Shown piece by piece: positions 17,755 to 25,715 of a DNA stretch of 64,000 nt (positions are counted from its first letter, which is position 1; each line of letters opens with the position of its first letter). The notes beneath the pieces were generated by a model. It searched no databases. It was not told the origin of the DNA and saw nothing but the letters and a program-made list of their open reading frames with translations. This stretch comes from Wujia chipingensis (lineage in GTDB: Bacteria; Bacillota; Clostridia; Lachnospirales; Lachnospiraceae): NCBI RefSeq assembly GCF_014337155.1, contig NZ_CP060632.1, forward strand, positions 2,363,001 through 2,427,000. Direction: 5' to 3'. Made by a program: the position numbers and the translations under genes.

Positions 17755-18447
17755 TTATAATTTCAGATCAAAACCTCTCTTGAATATTTCTCCATATTGT
17801 CCCATCGTTACAGTCAATGATTTATCAATTTGCTCTCTTGTAATCCCATCCAACGCACCTGCTTTTATCGCTTTTCCAGGTTTCCATGTTGGATCGGCAG
17901 CCTTTGCCGCATCATAAAAAGCTTGATTATACTGTCGTTCATATTGTTCTAAAGTCCACGTCCCCTTTAATCTGTCCCGCTTCTTTGCAGACTTTTGATA
18001 ATGGTAAAACACATCTGAACGTTTTGTAGTATCTCCGTTTGCAATTCCATTTTCTTCAAGGAACTCCCGTTTTGCATTATCAAACATTTCCTGTCTGTTT
18101 TTTTCAGGAATATCAATAATCACGTGTCTCTGCGAAATAGGAATATCCGTTGCGTCCATACCGGCAAGACCAGTTGCCGGAGAAATATAGTCCCCATCTT
18201 TGTCATAGTTCTTCATCAAATTCTTTATGGCTGCCGGATTGGTATACATCATTCCGTTTGCATTTTGCATCATTTTACTTATAACGGTTTTATATTGTTT
18301 GCTGTTTGTGTTAATCCCTGCTGCTTTTAACTGTGATTGTACTGCACTGCTATTGAGCTGGGATAATTGGAAACTCCCTATTGGATTAAATGCCGACTTT
18401 CCGGATGAATTTTGAAACAAAAAAGCATAATCTGTAATTTTTGACAT
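17755..18447 (-). CDS. Hypothetical protein, DUF3879-like
   Basis: 230 residues, hydrophilic, no signal peptide or membrane segment. It starts MSKITDYAFLFQN and contains YDKDGDYISPATGLAGMDA, which has the DxDGDY spacing of an EF-hand-like calcium loop. I associate this architecture with the clostridial DUF3879 family, from memory and with moderate certainty. The gene stands alone with a good ribosome site, between remnants of mobile elements. The role is unknown. Confidence 0.6.
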   Translation of the reverse strand: MSKITDYAFLFQNSSGKSAFNPIGSFQLSQLNSSAVQSQLKAAGINTNSKQYKTVISKMMQNANGMMYTNPAAIKNLMKNYDKDGDYISPATGLAGMDATDIPISQRHVIIDIPEKNRQEMFDNAKREFLEENGIANGDTTKRSDVFYHYQKSAKKRDRLKGTWTLEQYERQYNQAFYDAAKAADPTWKPGKAIKAGALDGITREQIDKSLTVTMGQYGEIFKRGFDLKL

Positions 18448-18573
18448 AATGTAACCTCCTTGTGCACATTATATTGTAAATCCATTTACTGACTCACATT
18501 GTATATCGGCATAATCGCTTTAATTGTTCACCTTTTGCTTTTAGTATACTATTCCACTCGCAATACAACAATT

Positions 18574-19197
18574 TTAATCATGGATTACCCATGTACCTTT
18601 CTTAGAAGAACCGATATGCTCCACAACACCATCTTTCTTTAATTTATTGATATGATAGCGAACTCCTCCAACAGAAAGCCCAAGCTGCTGTGCAATCATC
18701 TTTACTGTAATGGAAGGCTGTTCACCCATGAGCCTAATTATTCTCCCTACATTTTCTGTGTTAGTTTCTGTGTTAGTTTCTATGTTAGTTTCTGTGTTAG
18801 TTTCTGTATTAGCATCCCTTTTTCGATACATATTTACTCTGAAATCGCCATCAAAATCAATCAACTCCGGCTTCGGTAATCCATATTCCTCACAGGCTGC
18901 AAATAACCTCGGTATTCCAGTTCCCCATTTTTCAATAATTTTCATGTACGCAAAAGCTCTTGCGATTGCGGGATTTCTCGGTCTTGAGTAACCTTCTATC
19001 ATTTTTTCGATCGTAACATTATTCAGTAGCATACCCGGCGAAGTAATCTCTAGTCTGTCATCATACAATGCCACTTGTATATTTCCCGGCTCAAGATAAC
19101 TACGATGAGCCACTGCGTTTGCAATCAACTCTCTTATGCTATCTGTAGGAAGTTCATATACATCTTGTCTGTACATTCCCTTTATTGTCATTCCCAT
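18574..19197 (-). pseudogene. ATP-binding (AlbA/HATPase_c_4-type) regulator, N-terminus lost
   Basis: 207 residues. The start keeps MYRQDVYELPTDSIRELIAN, AVAHRSY, the GHKL-like block of Fic/AlbA-associated regulators; the end is a winged helix (ITVKMIAQQLGLSVGGVRYH). Full-length relatives carry an N-terminal AlbA_2 domain of about 200 residues that is missing here. The same frame upstream of the ATG still encodes family-like sequence (WHRYQYVLEKI) but soon meets a stop. Between the two domains is a short NTET repeat. It is probably a decayed gene, although the remaining piece could still be translated. Confidence 0.7.
18762..18815. repeat. 12-bp tandem repeat inside the truncated regulator
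   Basis: The unit GTGTTAGTTTCT recurs about four to five times with single changes (on the minus strand it encodes NTET, NTET, NIET, NTET, NTEN). It is a coding microsatellite in the linker before the winged helix and could vary in length by slippage. Confidence 0.75.
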
Positions 19198-19439
19198 GTT
19201 AATTTTTTCAAGAACATACTGGTATCTGTGCCATTCTTTTTTGTTCTTTCTATTAGTGTTTTAAGTTCTTCTTCAAAAGCCATCCCTTGTTTCCCCTCTT
19301 TTGTGTCATATACTATATAATCCTAACCACTTATAATCGAAAAATACACATTGATTATACCATTTTTCACTCATACCCGCAATTAATACCACAACATCAT
19401 GCAAATCATTCTATCAATCCTATCCGGTCAGCTACATCA

Positions 19440-19931
19440 TCAGAAGCATACTGAGATACCGATACTCTGCAGGAGCATTTTCATCTTTGGTCGTTCAAAT
19501 GGTATCTGAAACTCCGCTTTTCTGCTTCTTGCCATGAATACTACAAATAGCATCGTCATAAAATAAGGTTCACATGCTGTATGTGTTACCGAACCATCTG
19601 CCCGTGTGACTTCTCTCATATCCACCGGAATATGACTTTTTTTACACGCTTTCTTTAATATCTCTGCGGTTCTCTCATCATTCACATCTATGGAAGTAAC
19701 ATCTTTACCCTCTTGGTTAAAATCCTTTAACGAGCCATGTGTCTCCTTATAGTTGGAAACCACCTTATCGACTACCTTGCCGAGCAGAGTTTCCTTCTGC
19801 TCCGCACTCATACCGGGATTTTTCTCTTCTGAACGTTTACAGGCTTCCGCAATGGCTGTTATCAGATCCACGCTGACAGTCACAATCGCCTTTCCCGTTT
19901 GGAATGACTCCTGCGTCAACTCATCGACCAT
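19440..19931 (-). CDS. PcfB/DUF3801-like conjugation protein, probably degenerate
   Basis: 163 residues from an ATG with AGGAGG. The plan (FQTGKAIVTVSVDLITAIAE, then VTSIDVNDERTAEILKKACK, KSHIPVDMREVTRADGS) resembles DUF3801/PcfB proteins of conjugative elements, which usually sit beside the coupling protein. The last 50 residues do not fit the family and may result from a frameshift. No other conjugation gene is nearby, so this is a leftover. Confidence 0.45.
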   Translation of the reverse strand: MVDELTQESFQTGKAIVTVSVDLITAIAEACKRSEEKNPGMSAEQKETLLGKVVDKVVSNYKETHGSLKDFNQEGKDVTSIDVNDERTAEILKKACKKSHIPVDMREVTRADGSVTHTACEPYFMTMLFVVFMARSRKAEFQIPFERPKMKMLLQSIGISVCF

Positions 19932-20098
19932 TGTTCTGTCCTCCTGTTATATGTTTTCCTATGGCTTCTGTCTGTGGGTGCTCTCACCCATAGGATACAC
20001 ATTTTAATGCACATCTCTTGTTCCTCCTTAATTTCCTTTATCTGAACTTCTGGACAAAATGTCCTAAAGTTACATTCATATACATTGCCCAAAGGGCA

Positions 20099-20138
20099 CA
20101 AAAAAAGAGCATCTATGTTTCAATCACATAAATGCTCT
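20099..20138 (-). terminator. Terminator after the S51-type peptidase gene
   Basis: AGAGCATTTATG and CATAGATGCTCT form a stem on the minus strand followed by at least seven T. Confidence 0.85.
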
Positions 20139-20199
20139 AACGCTGTTGTTTATATTAAATTGTTATGGTTTGTCAGTTCGACAAACTTGAATTTTCAAA

Positions 20200-20805
20200 T
20201 TAGTCTTTACAAATAACCTTTGAATCTTCACCATCAATTACAATTCCCTGACGGTTGTTAATTGGGCATAGATTCAAATCCGAAAACTCAGTCATTATTT
20301 TCTCGGTAACTTTCTTAAATGGTGCTGTAAGATAATGCGGAAGAACATAGAAATCAATCAAATCAATCCCTGCATCATCTTCTTGTGAGTAGTCCTCCGG
20401 CTTTTCATCCATTTGCTCGATATATTGGATGCTTGGAGCGCATATAATTGCGCCAGCCGACTCGCCGATCATCAATTTTCCATTTGCCAATTCCTTTTTC
20501 AGCAGTCCATCAGTTCCCGTTTTACGGAGCTGGTCCATAAGAAAGAAAGAATTTCCGCCGGTAAAATATATCACATCTGCTTCTTCAAAAACAAACTGTA
20601 TCGTTGAATAAGCCTCCGTTGAAATATCAATTTCAGTTATGATCGCTCCCAACTTTTTGAATAATTTTCGAGCCGAGCCGACATAACCGGTGTAGCCTTC
20701 ACGCAGTGAAGCTGTTGGAATAAATGCGACTTTCTTATTTTCAATTTCTTCCTTTATCAGACTTCCCACACTTGAAAAGTGCGAACATAAAAATAGTTTC
20801 ATCAA
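20200..20805 (-). CDS. Peptidase E / S51-family (class I glutamine-amidotransferase-like) protein
   Basis: 201 residues. The nucleophile motif GESAGA (catalytic Ser) and the GGNSFFLMDQL segment are those of peptidase S51, a cytosolic family that includes aspartyl dipeptidase. The length is slightly below the 230 of E. coli PepE, as in many Firmicute relatives. It has its own terminator and stands alone. Cleavage of Asp-X dipeptides is the family reaction; the actual substrate here is inferred. Confidence 0.85.
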   Translation of the reverse strand: MMKLFLCSHFSSVGSLIKEEIENKKVAFIPTASLREGYTGYVGSARKLFKKLGAIITEIDISTEAYSTIQFVFEEADVIYFTGGNSFFLMDQLRKTGTDGLLKKELANGKLMIGESAGAIICAPSIQYIEQMDEKPEDYSQEDDAGIDLIDFYVLPHYLTAPFKKVTEKIMTEFSDLNLCPINNRQGIVIDGEDSKVICKD

Positions 20806-20848
20806 TATTCTCCTTTATAAATACCAATTTATCTTTTTCTTTCTGAAA

Positions 20849-20876
20849 ATGGGCAATCCCGATTGGGACTGCCCAT
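20849..20876 (-). terminator. Terminator downstream of MetRS-domain copy 1
   Basis: ATGGGCAGTCCC and GGGATTGCCCAT on the minus strand form a stem ending in ATTTT, between the MetRS-domain gene and the peptidase gene. Confidence 0.65.
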
Positions 20877-21014
20877 TCATCTTGAAAATTATGCGATTTT
20901 TAAGGCTCTGCACCGTTTCGAGCACCATTTGGTGTAAATTTGGTGTATTTGTGTATTTTCAGAGCTTTTTCACAAATGAAGTACATCCCGTTTTGTAGGG
21001 TAAAACGGTACTTC

Positions 21015-21455
21015 TTAATAGAGCTTTGCACCTGCCGGAATGTGGTCATCAACCATCAGAAGATGGAGCTTTTCTTCGCCTTCTTCTTCGTGGATAGCAC
21101 TGAGGAGCATACCACAAGAGTCAATGCCCATCATAGCTCTCGGTGGAAGATTTGTGATAGCGATAAGAGTCTTTCCAACCAGTTCTTCCGGCTCATAAAA
21201 GCTATGAATACCGCTTAAAATAGTTCTGTCTGTGCCTGTTCCGTCATCAAGAGTGAACTGTAACAGTTTCTTTGACTTCGGTACTGCAACACACTCTTTA
21301 ACCTTTACTGCACGGAAATCTGACTTGCTGAATGTGTCAAAATCTACTGCTTCTTCAAATAAAGGCTCAATCTTTACCTTAGAAAAATCAATCTTTTCAG
21401 GCTCAGCTTTCACTTCTTCAGCAGCCTTAGATTTTACATCATTCAAGGTCTTCAT
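21015..21455 (-). CDS. MetRS C-terminal tRNA-binding domain, free-standing copy 1
   Basis: 146 residues. From VDFDTFSKSDFRAVKVKECV onward it is the OB-fold tRNA-binding/dimerisation domain of methionyl-tRNA synthetase (PEELVGKTLIAITNLPPRAM, then MGIDSCGMLLSA). The catalytic part is absent. The frame is open slightly upstream of the ATG (QSKKLPT) until a TAG at the integration core, which suggests it was once fused in frame to an upstream metG. It may be a displaced 3' end of metG or an expressed trans-acting CsaA/Trbp111-like protein. No good ribosome site precedes the ATG. Confidence 0.85.
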   Translation of the reverse strand: MKTLNDVKSKAAEEVKAEPEKIDFSKVKIEPLFEEAVDFDTFSKSDFRAVKVKECVAVPKSKKLLQFTLDDGTGTDRTILSGIHSFYEPEELVGKTLIAITNLPPRAMMGIDSCGMLLSAIHEEEGEEKLHLLMVDDHIPAGAKLY

Positions 21456-21465
21456 TGTCGGGAGC

Positions 21466-21476
21466 TTTTTTGATTG
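21466..21476. other. Putative attachment core, copy 1
   Basis: TTTTTTGATTG, where near-identity with the second repeat copy begins, between the MetRS domain and the integrase. On the minus strand it encodes QSKK at the start of the MetRS tail. Confidence 0.6.
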
Positions 21477-21731
21477 CTAAGCTAACTCTTGTATATCCTT
21501 GTAAACCCTTGGAAAATGGGCTTTCCCGGATTCTATATACTTGGATACTCTTGGACGTTTTTTTGACTTTTGTGCGTCCAAAAGATGTCATTCGCCTTAA
21601 AATACGTCTTTTTATTTTAAGACATGTACTGCAGTGTCAAACACTACAATACTAGATGAGTATAGCATATTTATCTCAGTATGAATAGGTATATTTTCAA
21701 TCTTCAAAGAGTTCAATCGCAGGACTCTTTT

Positions 21732-22967
21732 CTAAAAAATATCCATATTTTTTGATAATTTCTCAATTACTGATTTGGTAACATCTGGGTTTGCTTCTGC
21801 ATATATGTTCATGGTAGTCGATACATCAGCATGTCCCATTACCTCTTGAATTACTTTGATGTTGGTTTCATTCTCGCAAAATCTTGATGCAAACGTATGT
21901 CTGAAGATATGGCAGGAGAATCTTGGAATCATAACAGGTTCTCTCTTCTCCTTTTTAGCAGCCACCTCTTCTTCTGAATTATGTGTATCCACAATTCTCT
22001 TGATTGCCCGGTTTACTGCTGCTGGGTTATGTGGCATCCCAAATCGGTTTGTAAATACAAAATTGGTCATTCCATCCACATTCTCAACACAAAAGCCTTC
22101 TTGCTTCTGTCTCTCATATTCTTCCTGAAGCACATCATATACCTGCTGCATCATAGGTATTCTACGATTACCAGCTTCCGTCTTTGGCAAAGATACTCTA
22201 AACTCACATTTATATGAATCATCCGCTCTCTGGTAATAGGTTAAGCTATGATTGATATCAATGACTCGATTCTCCAAATCAATATCATCCCAGCGTATCC
22301 CAATTGCTTCTCCTATTCTGCATCCAGTTCCTAACAAAAATACAAAGAATGGATACCAGTGATAAAAGAACGGATTCTTTGCTACATACTCCATGAATTT
22401 TCTCTGCTGATCCACAGTCAACGCTCGCCTTGTCTTTCTGGCACCACCATTACGCTTTTTTACTTCACAGTATGCTCCGTCTACCGGATTCTTCCTTATG
22501 ATATCATCTCTGACAGCAAGCTGAAATGTAGGTCTTAATACTGTGTTAATTGTCTCAAGCGTATTAATCTGTAATCCCTGATTATTAATCAAGTCTGTAT
22601 AAAAGAACAACACGTCTGAGTATTTCACATCTCTTACTTTCTTCTTGCCAAATGTATCACGAATAAAATGATTCCATGTATACAAATAATTACTGTAAGT
22701 AGTGCTGCGCAATTCTGTTTTAGTTGATATGTACCTGTCAAACAAAAAGTTCACATCAGCCTTTCCTGCGACATAGACATCAAGTCCATCCAACTGGTCT
22801 TTTTGTAACTGTTCTTCTCTTTCTCGAAGTTTTACCAAAGACTGTGCATAAATGGTCCTTTTCTTGCCTAATGGATCAATATATACATATGAGTATCTTC
22901 CGTCGCCTTTTCTGTAACCCTCACCCTTTCTTAATACTCTGCCTTTACCATCTTTTCTACAAGCCAT
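21732..22967 (-). CDS. Tyrosine recombinase/integrase 1
   Basis: 411 residues. The catalytic core shows the first Arg (GTGCRIGEAIGIRWDDI), the H-x-x-R box (CHIFRHTFASRF), the second His (GHADVSTTM) and the nucleophile Tyr (NIYAE). The N-terminal part carries an arm-binding domain (RYSYVYIDPLGKKRTIYA) and a SAM-like core-binding domain. It would cut and rejoin at the TTTTTTGATTG core about 260 bases away. It is cotranscribed after the RHH gene. The near-identical second copy is at 31868. Confidence 0.95.
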   Translation of the reverse strand: MACRKDGKGRVLRKGEGYRKGDGRYSYVYIDPLGKKRTIYAQSLVKLREREEQLQKDQLDGLDVYVAGKADVNFLFDRYISTKTELRSTTYSNYLYTWNHFIRDTFGKKKVRDVKYSDVLFFYTDLINNQGLQINTLETINTVLRPTFQLAVRDDIIRKNPVDGAYCEVKKRNGGARKTRRALTVDQQRKFMEYVAKNPFFYHWYPFFVFLLGTGCRIGEAIGIRWDDIDLENRVIDINHSLTYYQRADDSYKCEFRVSLPKTEAGNRRIPMMQQVYDVLQEEYERQKQEGFCVENVDGMTNFVFTNRFGMPHNPAAVNRAIKRIVDTHNSEEEVAAKKEKREPVMIPRFSCHIFRHTFASRFCENETNIKVIQEVMGHADVSTTMNIYAEANPDVTKSVIEKLSKNMDIF

Positions 22968-22999
22968 TATTCTCTCCTTTCCGGAGAAAAGAGCCTGTT

Positions 23000-23176
23000 C
23001 TACTGATTAGCCTGTTGCTTCATTTGTAATTCAACACCCATTCTAATCAATTGCGAAATGGATAGATTATGAGTCTCAGCATACTCAACCATTATCTGGT
23101 ATTCCTCTTCTTTGAATTTAACAGTCACCTTATGGTCAAAAGGTTTCTCTGCTTTTGGTCTTCCAGTTCTAGCCAT
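23000..23176 (-). CDS. Small ribbon-helix-helix protein, copy 1
   Basis: 58 residues from an ATG with GGAGG. The sequence KPFDHKVTVKFKEEEYQIMV then NLSISQLIRMGVEL is a ribbon-helix-helix (CopG/Arc-like) fold with a basic N-terminal tail. It precedes the integrase and could be its excisionase or repressor. A palindrome in the promoter spacer is the likely operator. Confidence 0.82.
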   Translation of the reverse strand: MARTGRPKAEKPFDHKVTVKFKEEEYQIMVEYAETHNLSISQLIRMGVELQMKQQANQ

Positions 23177-23204
23177 CTGTATGCCTCCTTCATATCTTAA
23201 TCAT

Positions 23205-23233
23205 ATTATACTTTTGGTCTGACCGAAAGTTAA
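23205..23233 (-). promoter_or_regulatory. Promoter/operator of RHH-integrase operon, copy 1
   Basis: TTAACT, a 17-base spacer and TATAAT. The spacer holds the near-palindrome CTTTCGGTCAGACCAAAAG, a good RHH operator. The -35 differs from the TTGACT of copy 2. Confidence 0.8.
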
Positions 23234-23298
23234 TACATTTTTTCTCTCTTGGCTCATTTTTCTCCATACTTGTTTGTAGCATCATCATCAGGTCTTAT

Positions 23299-23377
23299 TT
23301 GTATGGAAATGCAAGGAGCAATGACAATCTTTGCAGTAAATCTTAAGAGAATAATTAAATTAATGAATGAAAAATAA
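23299..23377 (+). pseudogene. C-terminal scrap of a DDE transposase
   Basis: The frame reads CMEMQGAMTIFAVNLKRIIK, LMNEK, stop, typical of IS1182/IS5-like transposase ends. Only about 25 codons remain, right at the edge of the repeat. The rest of 23378-23685 holds only AT-rich sequence and a weak hairpin. Confidence 0.55.
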
Positions 23378-23685
23378 GAACTTTATCCGAAAAAGACAAG
23401 CAATTTATATTTCGCCTAACAAAAAATCCACCAGAATCATAAAAACTCTGATGAATTTTTTCTTTTTTATTAAAGTCAAAATAAAAATGGTATGTTTTTC
23501 AGTGCCCTCTCATTTTGTAGATAGGGGTAGTATAATGTATAATGTCGAGATATTACGAAGATAACTCGTAGAAAATGCAAAGTCCAGTCGCAAGTTTAGA
23601 CACGATATTTCTCTTAACCGTCGTATAAAATCAACATTTGCAGGGATTTATCAAATTCCGACATACCGTCTTAGAAAATGAATAA

Positions 23686-23716
23686 TCCCTCGCAATTCAT
23701 TATGAACTACGAGGGA
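23686..23716 (-). terminator. Terminator of the exporter/carboxypeptidase operon
   Basis: TCCCTCGTA and TGCGAGGGA form a stem on the minus strand, then a T-rich tail, right after the winged-helix gene. Confidence 0.65.
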
Positions 23717-23720
23717 CTGC

Positions 23721-24212
23721 TTACTGACTGTTAAAGCGGTAGCCGATCTCACGAACACTATCTATGGAAAAGTGAGAGTTTGTATCACAAAGTTTTTTAC
23801 GAAGATTCCGAATGTAAAAGCCTACGGTATCCTTTTCATTGCCTGCTGATATTTCGCCCCACACCTTATCATAAATCTGCTCGTATGTAAGAACACGACC
23901 TTTATTGGCTGCGAGTAAGCAGAGTATATCATACTCTTTGACGGTCAGTTCAATTTCCTGACCGTTATTGATAACTCTGCGCCGGCTCAAATTGATTTCT
24001 AAGCCGGAAAGGGATAATGTCGGCTCATATGAAATCTCTAATTTTTCAAAATCAGGGTGCTGTTTTACAAAAGCCAGCATATCGTCAAAGGCTGTTGAGT
24101 CTTGTGTTTTGAACTCCATTATTACGATTCGTCCGATATTATCACCCCCTTGGTTAGTTTTTTTGTCTTGGACAACATAAGATTTATTGCGTGAGATAAT
24201 ACGATTCATCAA
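23721..24212 (-). CDS. OmpR-type winged-helix protein without a canonical receiver domain
   Basis: 163 residues. The C-terminal 90 are a complete OmpR/PhoB effector domain (IELTVKEYDILCLLAANKGR, then VGFYIRNLRKKLCD and REIGYRF). The N-terminal part is short and has no phosphoacceptor pattern. The start is uncertain: the ATG at 24212 overlaps the carboxypeptidase stop by 29 bases, while a good AGGGGG site near 24148 has no ATG at proper spacing; an internal ATG at 24119 is also possible. It is the last gene of the operon and may modulate the same promoters as the VanR-like regulator. Confidence 0.7.
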   Translation of the reverse strand: MMNRIISRNKSYVVQDKKTNQGGDNIGRIVIMEFKTQDSTAFDDMLAFVKQHPDFEKLEISYEPTLSLSGLEINLSRRRVINNGQEIELTVKEYDILCLLAANKGRVLTYEQIYDKVWGEISAGNEKDTVGFYIRNLRKKLCDTNSHFSIDSVREIGYRFNSQ

Positions 24213-25152
24213 TCGTTTTCAGAATAAAATTCACATCGTCATAACGAGAGGAATCGGACTGAGAGCCTAAACTGCATATCAAAAACTCTTTTCCGTGCTG
24301 CTGGTAAAGCACAATCAAGTTATAGTCGTCAGACAGAGAGCCAGTCTTAATTCCGCATACATTTTCGTTGTAATATTCGGATGTCGGATCAAGGAAGGCG
24401 TTTGTATTCTGCCATATTTGTGTACTGCCATCAGGCAGTGTTGCCGTATAAGTGTTTTGAGATACAATTTCTCTAAACCACGAGTATTCCAACAACCGAT
24501 ATACTACTTCTTTCAAATCTAAAGTGGTGGTATGTGCCTCCATATCAAAACCACTCGGATCATATAAAACTGTGTCTAAGTACCCCTGCTGTTGCAAATG
24601 CAGGTTTAAGTTCTCCATAAAAATCCTCACACGCTCTTGACTGCTTTCTGCTTGCGGCGAAAGTAATCCTCCACAATAATCAGCAACCACATAAGCTGCG
24701 TCATTCCCTGACGGTACTAACATTGCCGCAAATAGATTGTGTAAAAAGTATTCTTTTTCCTTGATTTGAGCAACAGACGAGCCGGGTTTCGTGAGTGAAA
24801 TAGCACCATAGTCTGCAACAACGATACTATCAAGGTCTGCTAAAGTTGACGCATACTCAATAACAAACAGCTTGGCTAAACTTGCAGGAATTTGTGGCTC
24901 GTTCTCGTTTTTTGAAACAAATATTTCATCATCAGAACAATCCACCAAAATCAGCGATTTTGCATTATAAGAGTCAGGAAAATCTTCTTTGTAGAGAAAA
25001 CCATTTATTTTATTCTTTACCTCTCTGAAATTTTCCGGCTGCATTGCCCACGGCACAAACATTATACCTATGCCGATACAAACTACAAGCAAAAACAAAA
25101 ATACTCCAAATCGTTTTTTCTTACGGCGTTTTCTCTGCATATATGTGCTCAC
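24184..25152 (-). CDS. D-alanyl-D-alanine carboxypeptidase, S11/DacA type, membrane anchored
   Basis: 322 residues. A very basic N-terminus (RKRRKKKR) and one hydrophobic helix (residues 15-35) anchor it outside the membrane. Penicillin-binding motifs are in order: S91-L-A-K94 (SxxK), S148-G-N150, and K269-T-G271. Such enzymes trim the last D-Ala from peptidoglycan pentapeptides. It occupies the place of a vanY-like function behind a Van-type two-component system, but belongs to the serine S11 family rather than the zinc VanY family. Confidence 0.88.
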   Translation of the reverse strand: MSTYMQRKRRKKKRFGVFLFLLVVCIGIGIMFVPWAMQPENFREVKNKINGFLYKEDFPDSYNAKSLILVDCSDDEIFVSKNENEPQIPASLAKLFVIEYASTLADLDSIVVADYGAISLTKPGSSVAQIKEKEYFLHNLFAAMLVPSGNDAAYVVADYCGGLLSPQAESSQERVRIFMENLNLHLQQQGYLDTVLYDPSGFDMEAHTTTLDLKEVVYRLLEYSWFREIVSQNTYTATLPDGSTQIWQNTNAFLDPTSEYYNENVCGIKTGSLSDDYNLIVLYQQHGKEFLICSLGSQSDSSRYDDVNFILKTIDESYYLTQ

Positions 25153-25184
25153 CTCCCAACCCCAAAACTCTTATGTGCCATTTT

Positions 25185-25688
25185 TTAATCGGCATAATTT
25201 GCCTGAATACACTCTGTAAATCCAGACGGATCTCCCAACTTAGCTTTATCAATATTATCACGAAGATATTTGCGTGTGGCGTCATCACAGCGATCTGTTC
25301 CCATATAAGGCATATCAAAGGCTTTTTCGAGTTCAGCTAAGGCTTTTGCCGCCCTTTCCGGATTCGTATTGTAAGTATCAAGCCATTCCTGCATCCAAGA
25401 ATATTCCCAAAGGTTAGATGCTTTTGTATCGCCATATCCTATCTGAAAAGACGCTCCCGTATCTTCGCCTTCCAAAGCATCAGGCGGAGTAACGCCCTCC
25501 GGCCAATTCAAACTCTCAATGGTCGTTAGGTATTCTTCTTCAATGGTAGCAAAGTCCGTGAAACCTCTTGTATTTGTGTCGGAGTCCGAAGAAGTGGAGC
25601 AGCCTGCCAGCATAATCACCAGCAAAGAAATCATAACACACAGTAACAGTCTGTACGGTCTTTCGGATTTTGAGATTGTTCGTTTCAT
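25185..25688 (-). CDS. Lipoprotein of unknown function
   Basis: 167 residues with a signal peptide ending in the lipobox MLAGC, then a Ser/Thr/Asp linker and a small acidic domain (WEYSWMQEWLDTYNTNPERA, TDRCDDATRKYLRDNIDKA). No recognised family. Between the exporter permease and the carboxypeptidase with short gaps, so it is part of the same operon and acts at the outer face of the membrane. Confidence 0.7.
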   Translation of the reverse strand: MKRTISKSERPYRLLLCVMISLLVIMLAGCSTSSDSDTNTRGFTDFATIEEEYLTTIESLNWPEGVTPPDALEGEDTGASFQIGYGDTKASNLWEYSWMQEWLDTYNTNPERAAKALAELEKAFDMPYMGTDRCDDATRKYLRDNIDKAKLGDPSGFTECIQANYAD

Positions 25689-25715
25689 TTTGTTTCCTCC
25701 TTGAATTGAGTTTTA

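Larger units (their letters stand above)
12820..21476. mobile_element. Degenerate mobile-element territory (element 0, inferred)
   Basis: Between the AraC gene and MetRS-domain copy 1 lie remnants from several elements plus intact cargo (SdpI, radical SAM pair, peptidase). The right border is the metG-type core at 21466-21476. The left border is inferred from the loss of backbone genes after 12819. No integrase survives that would belong to it. Confidence 0.4.
20888..23278. repeat. Long direct repeat, copy 1 (MetRS domain + integrase + RHH)
   Basis: Matches 30994-33414 in order and orientation. From the core at 21466 rightward the match is nearly exact (integrase proteins differ at three of 411 residues). 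Left of the core the MetRS domains are clearly diverged, but about 130 bases beyond their stop codons are again nearly identical. Confidence 0.9.

Noticed and set aside
18762..18815. Short regular repeats resembling a CRISPR array
   Set aside because: No spacers; the repeat is contiguous and encodes NTET in a linker.
24184..25152. Calling the carboxypeptidase VanY
   Set aside because: The SxxK, SxN and KTG motifs are those of S11 penicillin-binding carboxypeptidases, not the zinc VanY/VanXY fold.
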